Shown: positions 52,185-61,276 of the stretch, piece after piece
Position numbering within the stretch: position 1 is the first letter of the stretch
How the letters are laid out: each line of letters begins with the position of its first letter
NCBI GenBank assembly: GCA_050485645.1
Contig: JBJHBT010000006.1
Span: 62,001-126,000 of the forward strand
Source: JBJHBP01 sp050485645
Lineage (GTDB): Bacteria; Pseudomonadota; Gammaproteobacteria; Steroidobacterales; Rariloculaceae
Length of the DNA: 64,000 nucleotides
Direction of reading: 5' to 3'
Program-made: the position numbers and the translations under genes
The notes under the pieces: generated by a model
Seen by the model: only the letters and a program-made list of their open reading frames with translations
Told to the model about the DNA's origin: nothing
Databases searched by the model: none

Positions 52185-52649
52185 ATGTCAATCACACTCA
52201 ACGTCAACGGCCAGGATCACGAGATTGAGAACCTGTCTGCGGACACCCCACTGCTCTACGCCCTGCGAAACGACCTGTCGCTGAATTCGGCGCGATACGG
52301 TTGTGGCGCGGCGCAATGCGGCGCCTGTTACGTCCTGCTGAACGGCCGCACAGTGCCATCCTGCGTCACGCCGGTCTCGGCCGCGGTCGGCGCACGCATC
52401 ACGACAGTCGAGGGACTGGGCACGCCGGATTCGCCACATCCGTTGCAGCGGGCGTTCATCGATGAGCAGGCCGCGCAATGCGGCTACTGCACGTCGGGCA
52501 TGCTGATGGCCGCCGTGGCATTGCTGGAATCGAATCCTCAGCCCGACGAAGCACAGATTCGCACAGCGATGAATGGCAACCTGTGCCGCTGCGGCTCCCA
52601 GCCACGTGTGCTGCGGGCGATCCGCAAGGTCGCAGGCGGGGAAGGTTGA
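52185..52649 (+). CDS. 2Fe-2S subunit of a molybdenum hydroxylase
   Basis: This 154-aa protein is the small electron-transfer subunit of the isoquinoline 1-oxidoreductase/aldehyde oxidase group. The plant-type cluster ligands are in GCGAAQCGACYVLL (near residues 41-54) and the second cluster in CGYCTSGMLMA and LCRCGSQPR. It passes electrons from the molybdenum subunit coded 5 bp downstream. No FAD subunit or cytochrome c subunit is next to it. Confidence 0.92.
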   Translation: MSITLNVNGQDHEIENLSADTPLLYALRNDLSLNSARYGCGAAQCGACYVLLNGRTVPSCVTPVSAAVGARITTVEGLGTPDSPHPLQRAFIDEQAAQCGYCTSGMLMAAVALLESNPQPDEAQIRTAMNGNLCRCGSQPRVLRAIRKVAGGEG

Positions 52650-52654
52650 ATCAC

Positions 52655-54856
52655 ATGCCTTTTGTGTCACGACGTCAGTTTCTCGTCTCTGCCGGTGCCG
52701 GTGCACTGGTGGTCGCCTTCAGAATGGATACACCGCTGGCGCAGCCCGGAGCCGGTTCGCTGCCACGTTTCGTGTCGGGCCATCCGGAGGTCGACTCATG
52801 GCTGCGCATCAGTGCCGACAACGCAATCACGATCCTCACCGGCAAGGTTGAACTCGGCCAGGGGCTTTCCACTGCGCTGTTGCAGATAGCCGCCGAGGAA
52901 CTCGAGGTACTGCCATCCGACATCGAGATTCTCACTGCTGATACCGGAATCACACCGAACGAGTCGTACACCGCCGGCAGCCGCTCCATTGAAGACAGCG
53001 GCATGGCCATCCGCCAGGCCGCCGCCGAAACCAGGAAATTGTTGCTGGAACTGGCGGGCGAGCATTTCGGTGCAGCAGCGGACGATCTGCGCATCAACGA
53101 TGGTGCGGTGCACTACCAGGGTGCGTCGGTCAGCTACGGCACGTTGGTTGAAGGTCAGGCCATCACGCGGCGGATCTCGGCCGACACTCCGCTGAAACCC
53201 GCTGCCGATTACCGGCAGGTGGGCCGCTCGTGGCCACGCGTGGACCTGCCCGCCAAAGTGTTCGGCGGCACCGCCTTCATCCAGGATATACGCCTGGATG
53301 GCATGCTCCATGCGCGCACCGTTCACCCGCCATCACTGCGGGCCACACTGCGCAGCTTCAACCGTGCTGCAGTCGAGAGTCTGCCGGGCGTCGTGGCCGT
53401 CGTACGCGACGGATCCTTCCTCGCCGTGGTGGCGGAGCGCGAGGAACAGGCGGTGAACGCCAGCGCACAACTGGCGGCCTCAGCACGTTGGGATGGCAGC
53501 GATGCCGGCGACACGCCGGAAGGCGACACACTCGAGACCTATCTGCGCGACCGTCCCGCGCAGACCAGCACGCTGGTCGACAGCGGCACGCGGCGCAACG
53601 ACGCAACGCGGATCAGCGCAACCTATCTGCGTCCGTTCCAGGCCCATGCCTCGATCGGTCCCAGCTGCGCGATCGCGCTGTGGGACAACGGGGAACTGCG
53701 GCTGTGGACGCACAGCCAGGGCATCTTTCCACTCAGGGACGAACTCACACGTGTGATCGACCTGCCGGCCGATGCCATGCGGCTCACGTTCGCCGAAAAC
53801 GCCGGCTGCTACGGACACAACGGCGCGGATGATGCGGCGCTTGAAGCGGCGCTGATTGCCCGCGCACTGCCAGGGCGGCCGGTGCGACTGCAATGGTCAC
53901 GCGCGGACGAGTTCGCTTTCGAACCGCTCGGGGCAGCGATGGTCATGGACTGCGAGGCCGGACTGGATGACGACGGCAACGTCACGGACTGGCATTTCAC
54001 GGTGCGCGGATTCCCTCACCCCGGACGACCGGGTTTCGGTGCGGGTAACGGCGCCAACCTGCTCGCCGCGCAGCTGATCGAGAACGCCCTGCCGCCACGC
54101 CAGTCGGGGAATCCCGGGCTGGCACGGAACGCGATTCCGTTGTATCGCTTTGCCGCCACCCGCGTCGACGAACACTTCGTACCCGACCCACCGACGCGCG
54201 TGTCATCGCTGCGCGCACTCGGCGCCTATGCCAATGTGTTCGCCCTGGAGTCGTTCATCGATGAGCTGGCGGCGGCCGCCAACAGGGACCCGGTGGCGTT
54301 TCGTCTCGCGTATCTGGAAGACGAGCGCGCCCGTGAAGTCATCCGAACCGCGGCACGCATCGCGAACTGGTCCGAACGGGGCGGCCTGCCTTCCGGGCGC
54401 GCATTGGGCCTGGGCTTTGCGCAGTACAACAATTCCGCCGCGTACTGCGCCGTGATCGCCGACGTCGAAGTGGCTTCAGATGGCGCTGTGCGCGTTCACA
54501 AGCTGTGGTCCGCGGTGGATTGCGGCCAGGTCATCAACCCCGATGGCGTCCGCAATCAGATCGAAGGCGGCGCGGTGCAGTCGGTCAGCTGGACGCTTCT
54601 GGAGGAAATGCGCCTGCAGACCAGAGCCCGCGGCAATCTCACGTGGCAGGACTACCCGATCCTGCGCTACGAGGCGGTGCCGGACACCGAGATCGTGGTA
54701 CTGGACCGGCCGGAGCTGCCGCCACTGGGAACCGGCGAGGCATCCCAGGGGCCAGCCGCGGCGGCCGTGGCCAACGCCATCTACGCGGCATCCGGTGCGC
54801 GCGTGCGCAAGCTGCCGCTGACACCGGCCCGGGTAGTCGCCGCGAGGCAGGGCTGA
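52655..54856 (+). CDS. Molybdopterin-binding subunit of an IorB-type hydroxylase
   Basis: This 733-aa protein is the catalytic subunit that hydroxylates N-heterocycles or aldehydes with water as oxygen source. Translation begins at ATG 52655; the leader SRRQFLVSAGAGALVVAF is a twin-arginine signal, so the folded complex is exported. GKVELGQGLSTALLQIAAEE, FAENAGCYGHNGADDAALEA, and the C-terminal GTGEASQGPAAAAVANAI (with the catalytic Glu) are family marks. It resembles isoquinoline 1-oxidoreductase beta; the real substrate is unknown. Confidence 0.9.
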   Translation: MPFVSRRQFLVSAGAGALVVAFRMDTPLAQPGAGSLPRFVSGHPEVDSWLRISADNAITILTGKVELGQGLSTALLQIAAEELEVLPSDIEILTADTGITPNESYTAGSRSIEDSGMAIRQAAAETRKLLLELAGEHFGAAADDLRINDGAVHYQGASVSYGTLVEGQAITRRISADTPLKPAADYRQVGRSWPRVDLPAKVFGGTAFIQDIRLDGMLHARTVHPPSLRATLRSFNRAAVESLPGVVAVVRDGSFLAVVAEREEQAVNASAQLAASARWDGSDAGDTPEGDTLETYLRDRPAQTSTLVDSGTRRNDATRISATYLRPFQAHASIGPSCAIALWDNGELRLWTHSQGIFPLRDELTRVIDLPADAMRLTFAENAGCYGHNGADDAALEAALIARALPGRPVRLQWSRADEFAFEPLGAAMVMDCEAGLDDDGNVTDWHFTVRGFPHPGRPGFGAGNGANLLAAQLIENALPPRQSGNPGLARNAIPLYRFAATRVDEHFVPDPPTRVSSLRALGAYANVFALESFIDELAAAANRDPVAFRLAYLEDERAREVIRTAARIANWSERGGLPSGRALGLGFAQYNNSAAYCAVIADVEVASDGAVRVHKLWSAVDCGQVINPDGVRNQIEGGAVQSVSWTLLEEMRLQTRARGNLTWQDYPILRYEAVPDTEIVVLDRPELPPLGTGEASQGPAAAAVANAIYAASGARVRKLPLTPARVVAARQG

Positions 54857-54892
54857 ATCAAACCGCGGAAACTCGATCTGCGGAAGGCGGAA

Positions 54893-54928
54893 ACGCCCGT
54901 GCAGCCGTTTCCGGCATCACACGGGCGT
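54893..54928. terminator. Bidirectional hairpin between the hydroxylase and tRNA-Val
   Basis: ACGCCCGTG (54893-54901) pairs with CACGGGCGT (54920-54928), and an inner GCCG-TTTC-CGGC hairpin adds stability. On the minus strand the stem is followed by TTTCC, on the plus strand by no T tract. It may end both converging transcripts. Confidence 0.45.
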
Positions 54929-54941
54929 CATTCCGGGCAGA

Positions 54942-55016
54942 TGGTAGGCGCGAGTGGGATCGAACCACCGACCCCCACCATGTCAAGGTGGTGCTCTACC
55001 ACTGAGCTACGCGCCT
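54942..55016 (-). tRNA. tRNA-Val (anticodon GAC)
   Basis: The 75-nt minus-strand cloverleaf has acceptor AGGCGCG/CGCGCCT, D arm GCTC-AGTGGTA-GAGC, anticodon stem CCACC/GGTGG with loop TTGACAT (anticodon GAC), T arm GGTGG-TTCGATC-CCACT (one imperfect pair) and encoded CCA at 54944-54942. It reads GUC and GUU codons. Confidence 0.96.
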
Positions 55017-55148
55017 AGAAGGACCGCAACGATACCGATTAGCCCCATCGCGCTCAAGGGGTAAAACGCAGAAACTGCTTCGGTCGGCCCACCCGCGGTG
55101 CTGTTAACGACACAGTCGCACCTGTGCGCGCGACGTACGTGGCGCCAT

Positions 55149-57194
55149 TCAGTCGATCACGGCAACCGGAGAACCCGGCATCCGGCGACGCAATGCGTCG
55201 ATTTCATCGCGAATCCTCGCGGCCTGTTCGAACTCCAGGTCGCGCGCGTGCCGATACATCTGTTTTTCCAGTTTCTGGACACGGGCAAGTATCTGCTCCG
55301 GTGGCAGGTTGTCGGCGACGGCGGCATGACCGTCGCGACCACGTCGTTTCGTCGAACGCGCACGCACTGCCGCATAGGCGCCTTCCATCACGTCGGCGAC
55401 GCCCTTCACGATACTGCGTGGCGTGATGTGGTGTTCAGCGTTGTACTGCAGCTGCTTCTCCCGCCGCCTGCCGGTCTCGTCGATCGCCCGCTGCATCGAG
55501 CCGGTGACCCGGTCCGCATACAGAATCGCCCTGCCGCGCACGTTTCTCGCCGCACGCCCGATGGTCTGGATCAGTGAGCCCTCGGAACGCAGGAACCCTT
55601 CCTTGTCGGCATCGAATATCGCAACCAGCGACACCTCGGGCATGTCCAGCCCCTCACGCAACAGGTTGATGCCGACCAGGACATCGAACTCACCCAGACG
55701 CAGATCGCGGATGATCTCCATGCGCTCCACCGTATCGATATCCGAATGCAGATAACGAACGCGTATGCCGTGCTCCTGGAGATAGTCGGTGAGATCCTCG
55801 GCCATGCGCTTGGTCAGCGTGGTGATCAGCACCCGTTCACCAAGGTCTGCGCGCAGACGGATTTCCGACAGCACGTCGTCCACCTGCGTACCGGCCGGAC
55901 GAATCTCCACTTCCGGGTCCACCAGACCGGTCGGCCGGACCACCTGCTCGACCACCTCATCCGCATGCTGCTGCTCATAGCGGCCCGGCGTTGCCGACAC
56001 AAAGATGATTTGCGGTGCCAGCGCCTCGAATTCCTCGAACTTCAGTGGCCGGTTGTCCAACGCCGAAGGCAGGCGGAAGCCGTACTCCACGAGGGTCTCC
56101 TTGCGTGAACGGTCTCCCCGATACATCGCCCCGAGCTGCGGAATGGTGACATGGCTTTCATCCACGAACAGCAATCCGTCGTCGGGCAGATAGTCGAACA
56201 GGCAGGGCGGCGGCTCGCCAGGCGCGCGACCGGAAAGATAGCGCGAGTAGTTCTCGATGCCAGTGCAGTAGCCGACCTCCAGAATCATTTCCATGTCGAA
56301 CCGGGTGCGCTGCTCCAGCCGCTGAGCCTCCACAAGCCTGTTCTCGGCACGCAGCCGCTTGAGCTGCTCACCCAGATCAGCACGTATGTGCTCGACGGCC
56401 TCCAGCAGGGTTTCACGCGGTGTCACATAGTGAGTCTTGGGATAGATCGTGACTCTCGGTACCGACTGCACGATTTCGCCGGTTAGCGGGTCGAACAAAC
56501 TGATCTGTTCGATCTCCTCGTCGAACAATGCCACGCGCACCGCATCGCGCTCGGATTCCGCGGGAAATATGTCGATGACATCGCCGCGCACACGGTAGGT
56601 GCCGCGGGCAAAGTCGACCGGGTTCCGCGAGTACTGGAGTTCGGCGAGCCTGCGCAGCAGGTCGCGCTGATTGATCACACTGCCCCGCGCCAGATGCAGG
56701 ACCATGCCGTGGTAGGACTTCGGGTCGCCCAGACCGTAGATCGCCGAAACCGTTGCCACGATCACCACGTCACGCCGCTCCAGCAGCGCCTTGGTCGCCG
56801 ACAATCGCATCTGCTCGATGTGGCTGTTGATCGAGGAGTCCTTCTCGATGTACGTGTCGGTGGATGGGACGTAGGCCTCAGGCTGATAGTAGTCGTAGTA
56901 CGACACGAAATACTCCACAGCATTGTTCGGAAAGAAATCACGCATCTCTCCGTACAACTGTGCCGCCAGCGTCTTGTTGTGCGCCAGAATCAGTGTCGGC
57001 CGCTGCAGGCGACTGATCACATGCGCCATCGTGAAAGTCTTCCCGGACCCGGTGACACCAAGCAGGGTCTGGCGTGCAAGGCCAGCCGCCAGTCCATCCA
57101 CGAGGCGGTCAATCGCGGCCGGCTGGTCGCCCGCGGGCAGATAGTCGGAATTCAGGTCCAGAGAACGATCGGGCATCGGTCGAGCAAGTTCCAT
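55149..57194 (-). CDS. uvrB: Excinuclease ABC subunit B
   Basis: This 681-aa DNA-repair helicase-like protein receives damage from UvrA and recruits UvrC. The P-loop LLGVTGSGKTFTMAHV is near residues 40-55, the beta-hairpin YYDYYQPEAYVPSTDTYIEK near 96-115, helicase motifs DESHVTIPQ and QTIGRAARN follow, and the UvrC-binding UVR domain (residues about 630-665) is near the end. No LexA-type box was recognised in the 66-bp divergent promoter gap. Confidence 0.97.
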   Translation of the reverse strand: MELARPMPDRSLDLNSDYLPAGDQPAAIDRLVDGLAAGLARQTLLGVTGSGKTFTMAHVISRLQRPTLILAHNKTLAAQLYGEMRDFFPNNAVEYFVSYYDYYQPEAYVPSTDTYIEKDSSINSHIEQMRLSATKALLERRDVVIVATVSAIYGLGDPKSYHGMVLHLARGSVINQRDLLRRLAELQYSRNPVDFARGTYRVRGDVIDIFPAESERDAVRVALFDEEIEQISLFDPLTGEIVQSVPRVTIYPKTHYVTPRETLLEAVEHIRADLGEQLKRLRAENRLVEAQRLEQRTRFDMEMILEVGYCTGIENYSRYLSGRAPGEPPPCLFDYLPDDGLLFVDESHVTIPQLGAMYRGDRSRKETLVEYGFRLPSALDNRPLKFEEFEALAPQIIFVSATPGRYEQQHADEVVEQVVRPTGLVDPEVEIRPAGTQVDDVLSEIRLRADLGERVLITTLTKRMAEDLTDYLQEHGIRVRYLHSDIDTVERMEIIRDLRLGEFDVLVGINLLREGLDMPEVSLVAIFDADKEGFLRSEGSLIQTIGRAARNVRGRAILYADRVTGSMQRAIDETGRRREKQLQYNAEHHITPRSIVKGVADVMEGAYAAVRARSTKRRGRDGHAAVADNLPPEQILARVQKLEKQMYRHARDLEFEQAARIRDEIDALRRRMPGSPVAVID

Positions 57195-57260
57195 TTGGTG
57201 AGACCACGGCCGCGACTTAAGATACGCGAGGCCGGCACATCAGGAAAAGGCGGATTTTCG

Positions 57261-58445
57261 TTGGACCATGCACTATCGCGCAGAATGGCGCGCATTTCAG
57301 CTTCCCCGACGGTCAGCATTACGGCGCTGGCCACCCGTTTGCGCGAGCAGGGTCGCGACATCATCACGCTGAGCGTGGGCGAGCCGGATCTGTCGGCGCC
57401 CGGGCATGTGCTCGATGCCGCCATCTCCGCCATCCGCGCCGGCGATACGCGCTATACGCCCGTGGCCGGCAGCACGCGTCTGCGTGAGGCCATCGCCGCC
57501 AAGTTCCTGCGTGACAACAACCTGTCGTACACAGCTGATCAGATTCTGGTCAGCAGCGGCGCCAAGCAGGCCTGCTACAACGCGTGCCAGGCGCTGCTGG
57601 ACCCGGGTGACGAGGCGGTCGTGATCGCCCCCTACTGGGTGTCGTATCCGGATATGGTGCGCCTGACCGGTGCGCAGCCCGTCATCATCGACACCACGCA
57701 GGCGACCGGCTTCAGGGTATTGCCCGAACAGCTGGCTGACGCACTTTCGCAGCACACGCGACTGCTGGTTCTCAACAGCCCGTCAAATCCCACCGGCGCC
57801 GTGCATACTCGTGAAGACTGGAAGGCCATCGGCAGAGTGCTGGCCGACTATCCGCGTGTGGTTGTGATTGCGGATGACATCTATGAACACATCTACTGGC
57901 ACGAATCGCCGTTTACGACATTCGCCGAAGCCTGTCCGGAGCTGAAGGAGCGGACGATCACCGTCAACGGCGTTTCCAAGTGCTATGCGATGAGCGGCTG
58001 GCGAATCGGCTACGCGGCCGGCTCCACGCACATCATTGCTGCGATGACGACCATCCAGAGCCAGAGCACCACCAGTGCATGCACGATTTCGCAGGCAGCC
58101 GCCACCGCGGCCCTGAGCGGCGACCAGGCATGGGTGCACGAAATGGCTGCTTCCTTCAAGCGACGGCATGACCTGGTGATCGACGCCATCAATTCGATTC
58201 CCGGATTCCGCTGCGCGCCCACCGGCGGTACCTTCTATGCCTTTGTCGAGATCAGTGGTGCGCTGGCCGCCACTGGTGCTCAGGACGACGTGGAGTTCTG
58301 CGCCCGCTTACTGGAGAGCACGGGCGTGGCACTGGTCCCGGGAGCTGCCTTCGGGGCCACAGGCCACCTGCGCATCTCATTCGCCGTTAGCGAAGAGACG
58401 CTGCTCGATGCGCTGCAGCGTATCCGCCACTTCATCAGCGCCTGA
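57261..58445 (+). CDS. Class I aminotransferase, aspartate type
   Basis: This 394-aa (386 from ATG 57285) PLP enzyme belongs to the bacterial aspartate aminotransferase subgroup Ib. The family N-terminus has LSxR-x-SPT, seen here as ALSRRMARISASPTVSI only when read from TTG 57261, which also has AGGCGG 7 nt upstream. LSVGEPDLSAPGHV, NSPSNPTGAVHT, ADDIYEHIYW and the PLP Lys in TVNGVSKCYAMSGWRIGY (near residue 240) are clear. It is divergent from uvrB. Aspartate or prephenate could be the substrate. Confidence 0.88.
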   Translation: MDHALSRRMARISASPTVSITALATRLREQGRDIITLSVGEPDLSAPGHVLDAAISAIRAGDTRYTPVAGSTRLREAIAAKFLRDNNLSYTADQILVSSGAKQACYNACQALLDPGDEAVVIAPYWVSYPDMVRLTGAQPVIIDTTQATGFRVLPEQLADALSQHTRLLVLNSPSNPTGAVHTREDWKAIGRVLADYPRVVVIADDIYEHIYWHESPFTTFAEACPELKERTITVNGVSKCYAMSGWRIGYAAGSTHIIAAMTTIQSQSTTSACTISQAAATAALSGDQAWVHEMAASFKRRHDLVIDAINSIPGFRCAPTGGTFYAFVEISGALAATGAQDDVEFCARLLESTGVALVPGAAFGATGHLRISFAVSEETLLDALQRIRHFISA

Positions 58446-58612
58446 GTGGCCCCGTATCAGCACAGGCACCGGGGATGATCGCAGTGGGAACAGTCACTTG
58501 CGCGATGCCATGACGGCAGGCTCTAACTCGCTGACAGACAAACCAATTCTGTCTCATGCGCCTTGACTTGATGAACCTCTTCTACCAGAATGCGCGTGCC
58601 TGAAGGCGCGGT

Positions 58613-58688
<76 letters not shown>

Positions 58689-58773
58689 ATTTTCCCTTCA
58701 TCGCAGCATTCACGTCCGGAAAACGCACGAATTTCCCGTGCCGACGTGCTTCCCTGCCCCATCCTGCCAGTAC

Positions 58774-58815
58774 TTCGTACGTGCCCATTTATCGTTCGTA
58801 CATGCACATTTATCG
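58774..58815. repeat. 21-bp tandem repeat downstream of tRNA-Asn
   Basis: Two adjacent 21-bp units (58774-58794 and 58795-58815) of form TTCGTACRTGCMCATTTATC plus G match at 19 of 21 positions. They lie 86 bp after tRNA-Asn in otherwise empty DNA. A binding-site pair or element end is possible. Confidence 0.85.
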
Positions 58816-58980
58816 GGCGGGTTCGTTGACGCCGTGACCCCCATCACCGAATCGGCTGTCCGGCACCGCTAGACTGTCCGCTTCTCCGATCCGTTTCCAA
58901 ACGATCGGACCAGCCAGCCAGCCGGCTTCCGGCAACGACAGATTCGACGCCCACGCGTCAGGCGGATTGACTGATCGACT

Positions 58981-59217
58981 ATGGTGACGAGCACACTACT
59001 GTTACGGGGAGATCTGATCATCGAGGGTGTGAAATTCACCTGGTGGGTGGTCGATGCACGGCCACGTCAGGTGACGGTCAGCCACCCGCTGCACGGAACG
59101 CAGACAGCCATCGTCGATGCAGACCCGGCCGAGATCGCACGACGGCTGGGCAGGTCTCTGATGTCCGGTCGCCACAGCCGGCATGCGCCCGGTTCCTTCA
59201 GGATCGACGAGGTCTGA
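58981..59217 (+). CDS. Small hypothetical protein
   Basis: This 78-aa frame reads like a real protein, with beta-strand pattern LLLRGDLIIEGVKFTWWVV and then VTVSHPLHGTQTAIVD and a basic tail. I do not recognise the family with certainty. No clear ribosome site precedes the ATG. It lies in the low-density region after tRNA-Asn and ends before a palindrome at 59255-59272. Confidence 0.55.
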   Translation: MVTSTLLLRGDLIIEGVKFTWWVVDARPRQVTVSHPLHGTQTAIVDADPAEIARRLGRSLMSGRHSRHAPGSFRIDEV

Positions 59218-59254
59218 ATCAGCGATTCGCCAATCGTCTTCGAATCGATGCTCC

Positions 59255-59272
59255 ATTCGTATTATTACGAAT
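59255..59272. repeat. 18-bp AT-rich palindrome
   Basis: ATTCGTA (59255-59261) and TACGAAT (59266-59272) flank TTAT. It lies 37 bp after the 78-aa gene and about 230 bp before the next gene. It could be an operator or a weak hairpin; no T tract follows. Confidence 0.6.
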
Positions 59273-59502
59273 AAATCGTTAGTGGCGTTGGGCAGATCAG
59301 GTCGATAGGCAGCGGCCCTGCTGTGCGTTCAATCCCTGCCGGCATTCGCGCAATACACGGTCGATACCTGGCTCGAAGCAGACAAAAACTGGGTAACAAC
59401 GAATGGAATCCCCCTGTACATGCGCACCCCTTGGGGGAACCATATTTTGAGGCTTGATCCAGGCGAGATTAATCCGATTCAAGTATGGCCTTAGGAGTCA
59501 TT

Positions 59503-60828
59503 ATGAACCGTACACGACGTGTCGTGACACTTTGTTGTTCGCTATCGTTGTTTCAGTGCATGGAATTCGCATTCGGCCAACAGGATATGTGCCCCATTGG
59601 TGATTCGCAGTGCCTGGATCAGCGTTTCGGTGCAGCCTGCGTCAACCTTCGAGATGGCGCCACTGCTGATTCGTGCGCGACCTGGCTTGCATACCTGATG
59701 CAACGCCCTGACGCAGGTGAGCCGGAGCCTCAGCTACTGGCCGGTGCAACGTATCGGGCGTTGGCCAGATTTACTGATGATCCGCACCTTACCCAGTCGC
59801 ATCAAGAACAAGCTGCCGCGGTCTTCAGCAGGGTGCTGGATCGGGATCCTGTCAACATTCGTGCGCTTTACGGCCTCGCGTCAACAGCGTCGACTCTTGA
59901 GGACAGAGTCGCGTACCTGCGTATGGCGGTCGCCGCCAATCCGATCGATCTGCAGACATTGAATCGTCTGGCGGATACCCTGGCAGCTGTCGGCGGCATA
60001 GCAAGTGTGCGAGAACGAATCGAGATCCGTGAGCAGGCGTACTACGCTGACGCGGACCTCGGCTTTGGCCTCGCATACGGTGACTCGATAATGCAGGATC
60101 AGGAGGCTCGCTGGCGCCTGACATCCAGCATCGTGTCAAATTACTCGGAGCTGCTTCGGCACCTGGAGTCAGACGCTGACGATGGATCCGAACTCATGGA
60201 CGCCGAAACGCGTCGCAACCGGTTTATCGATCAGGCCAGAGACGATCTGCTGGTGGATGCCACACTGGAGGAAGTCCGCCGCGCGGACACGTCTGACCCG
60301 GAGGTGCTTGTTACCGGGCTTTCATTGCTCTGTCGCTCCGAGGCGTTGGAGATTTTTGGCGGTCGTGAATGTATGGAGGCCCTGTCGCTTGTAGCGGATA
60401 GGGCGCTCACATCCCCGGACCTTGAACAGGGGCGGCGACTGACCGATGTCGTTGGATCGACCACAGAATCGCTCCTGCAGCAGGACTCGTATCTCGTTCG
60501 AGACAACCCGGACTGGAGGGCGCGAGTCGTAGAATCAATGGAGCAGCTGATCGCCAGCGACGTCGCTACTCCGGCTGTATACGCCAACTACGCAACGGTT
60601 CAGACAGACCCTGAAATCGGATTGTCGGCATTGCGACAGGGAGCCGTACAGTTTCCCACCGACAGCAACGTCGCGATCGCGGATGCGATGATGGCCACTT
60701 CCATGGCATCACTGCCGCAGACTCTGCTGCCGATGCTCATGGAGGCCATTCGGAGCCACGACCCTCTGGAGAACACCGCAAACGCAGCAGTAGCACCTAT
60801 CAGGAAGCCGATCTGGACATCGGCGTGA
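59503..60828 (+). CDS. Exported helical-repeat protein of unknown function
   Basis: This 441-aa protein starts at ATG 59503, six bases after TTAGGAGT; the ATG at 59485 would place that ribosome site inside the gene. It has a signal peptide (about residues 1-25, ending FAFGQQ), a Cys-containing start (CPIGDSQC, CVNL, SCATWL) and a body of helical repeats like degenerate TPR (for example RVLDRDPVNIRALYGLASTA and VAANPIDLQTLNRLADTLAA). Codon and base use is less GC-rich than the core genes. No family name is assigned. Confidence 0.7.
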   Translation: MNRTRRVVTLCCSLSLFQCMEFAFGQQDMCPIGDSQCLDQRFGAACVNLRDGATADSCATWLAYLMQRPDAGEPEPQLLAGATYRALARFTDDPHLTQSHQEQAAAVFSRVLDRDPVNIRALYGLASTASTLEDRVAYLRMAVAANPIDLQTLNRLADTLAAVGGIASVRERIEIREQAYYADADLGFGLAYGDSIMQDQEARWRLTSSIVSNYSELLRHLESDADDGSELMDAETRRNRFIDQARDDLLVDATLEEVRRADTSDPEVLVTGLSLLCRSEALEIFGGRECMEALSLVADRALTSPDLEQGRRLTDVVGSTTESLLQQDSYLVRDNPDWRARVVESMEQLIASDVATPAVYANYATVQTDPEIGLSALRQGAVQFPTDSNVAIADAMMATSMASLPQTLLPMLMEAIRSHDPLENTANAAVAPIRKPIWTSA

Positions 60829-60868
60829 CAGGCCTTCCAGGCAGGTGTCACTCTCCCCGCCGCGGATG

Positions 60869-61276
60869 TCATCTGAGGCTGGCACCAAGCACCCCACGAT
60901 AGACAGCTACTTGCATGGGCTGCCCATCACGCAGGAGTTCCACGATCACAGACTCGCCAGGTGTGCCTTGCTGGGTCAGGGAAACGACTTCCCGGAAGTC
61001 AAACACGCGGACACCCGCGTAGGTAACGATCTGATCCCCAGGCCGAATTCCTGCGTACTCTGCCTGAGAGTTTTCCATCACGCCTGTCACCGTGACCCGC
61101 GATGGCCTGCCTGTTGCGTTCAAGTAGCTGTCGTACTCGGCATCACTCAACTCGTCTCTGAGTCGAGAATCCGGATCAAAGTCGGCCAACCGCTCGGCGA
61201 GCACCGGCCCTCCATCGCGTTCTGCCTCCAGGCGAGCCTGAAGATACTCCAGTATCAGCTCGTTCCTGCGGCGTCT
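60869..61276 (-). pseudogene. Truncated PDZ-domain protein, N-terminus lost
   Basis: The frame is open from just after the LigK-like stop codon (TGA at 61279-61277) to 60869. It encodes RRRNELILEYLQARLEAERD, then a PDZ domain (about residues 60-130 of the frame) with SQAEYAGIRPGDQIVTYAGV. The first usual start is GTG 61204, inside the sequence, and no ribosome site is seen, so the N-terminal part of a larger exported protein seems to have been lost. It lies in the same frame as the LigK-like gene. Confidence 0.6.

Noticed and set aside
56694..57260. N-terminal extension of the aspartate-type aminotransferase
   Set aside because: It would overlap uvrB on the other strand for over 500 bp; family length fits a start at 57261 or 57285.
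57195..57260. LexA box in the uvrB promoter
   Set aside because: No CTGT-N8-ACAG-like sequence is present in the divergent gap.
58689..58980. Integrated element with attachment site at tRNA-Asn
   Set aside because: No integrase gene and no repeat of the tRNA 3' end was seen within the window.
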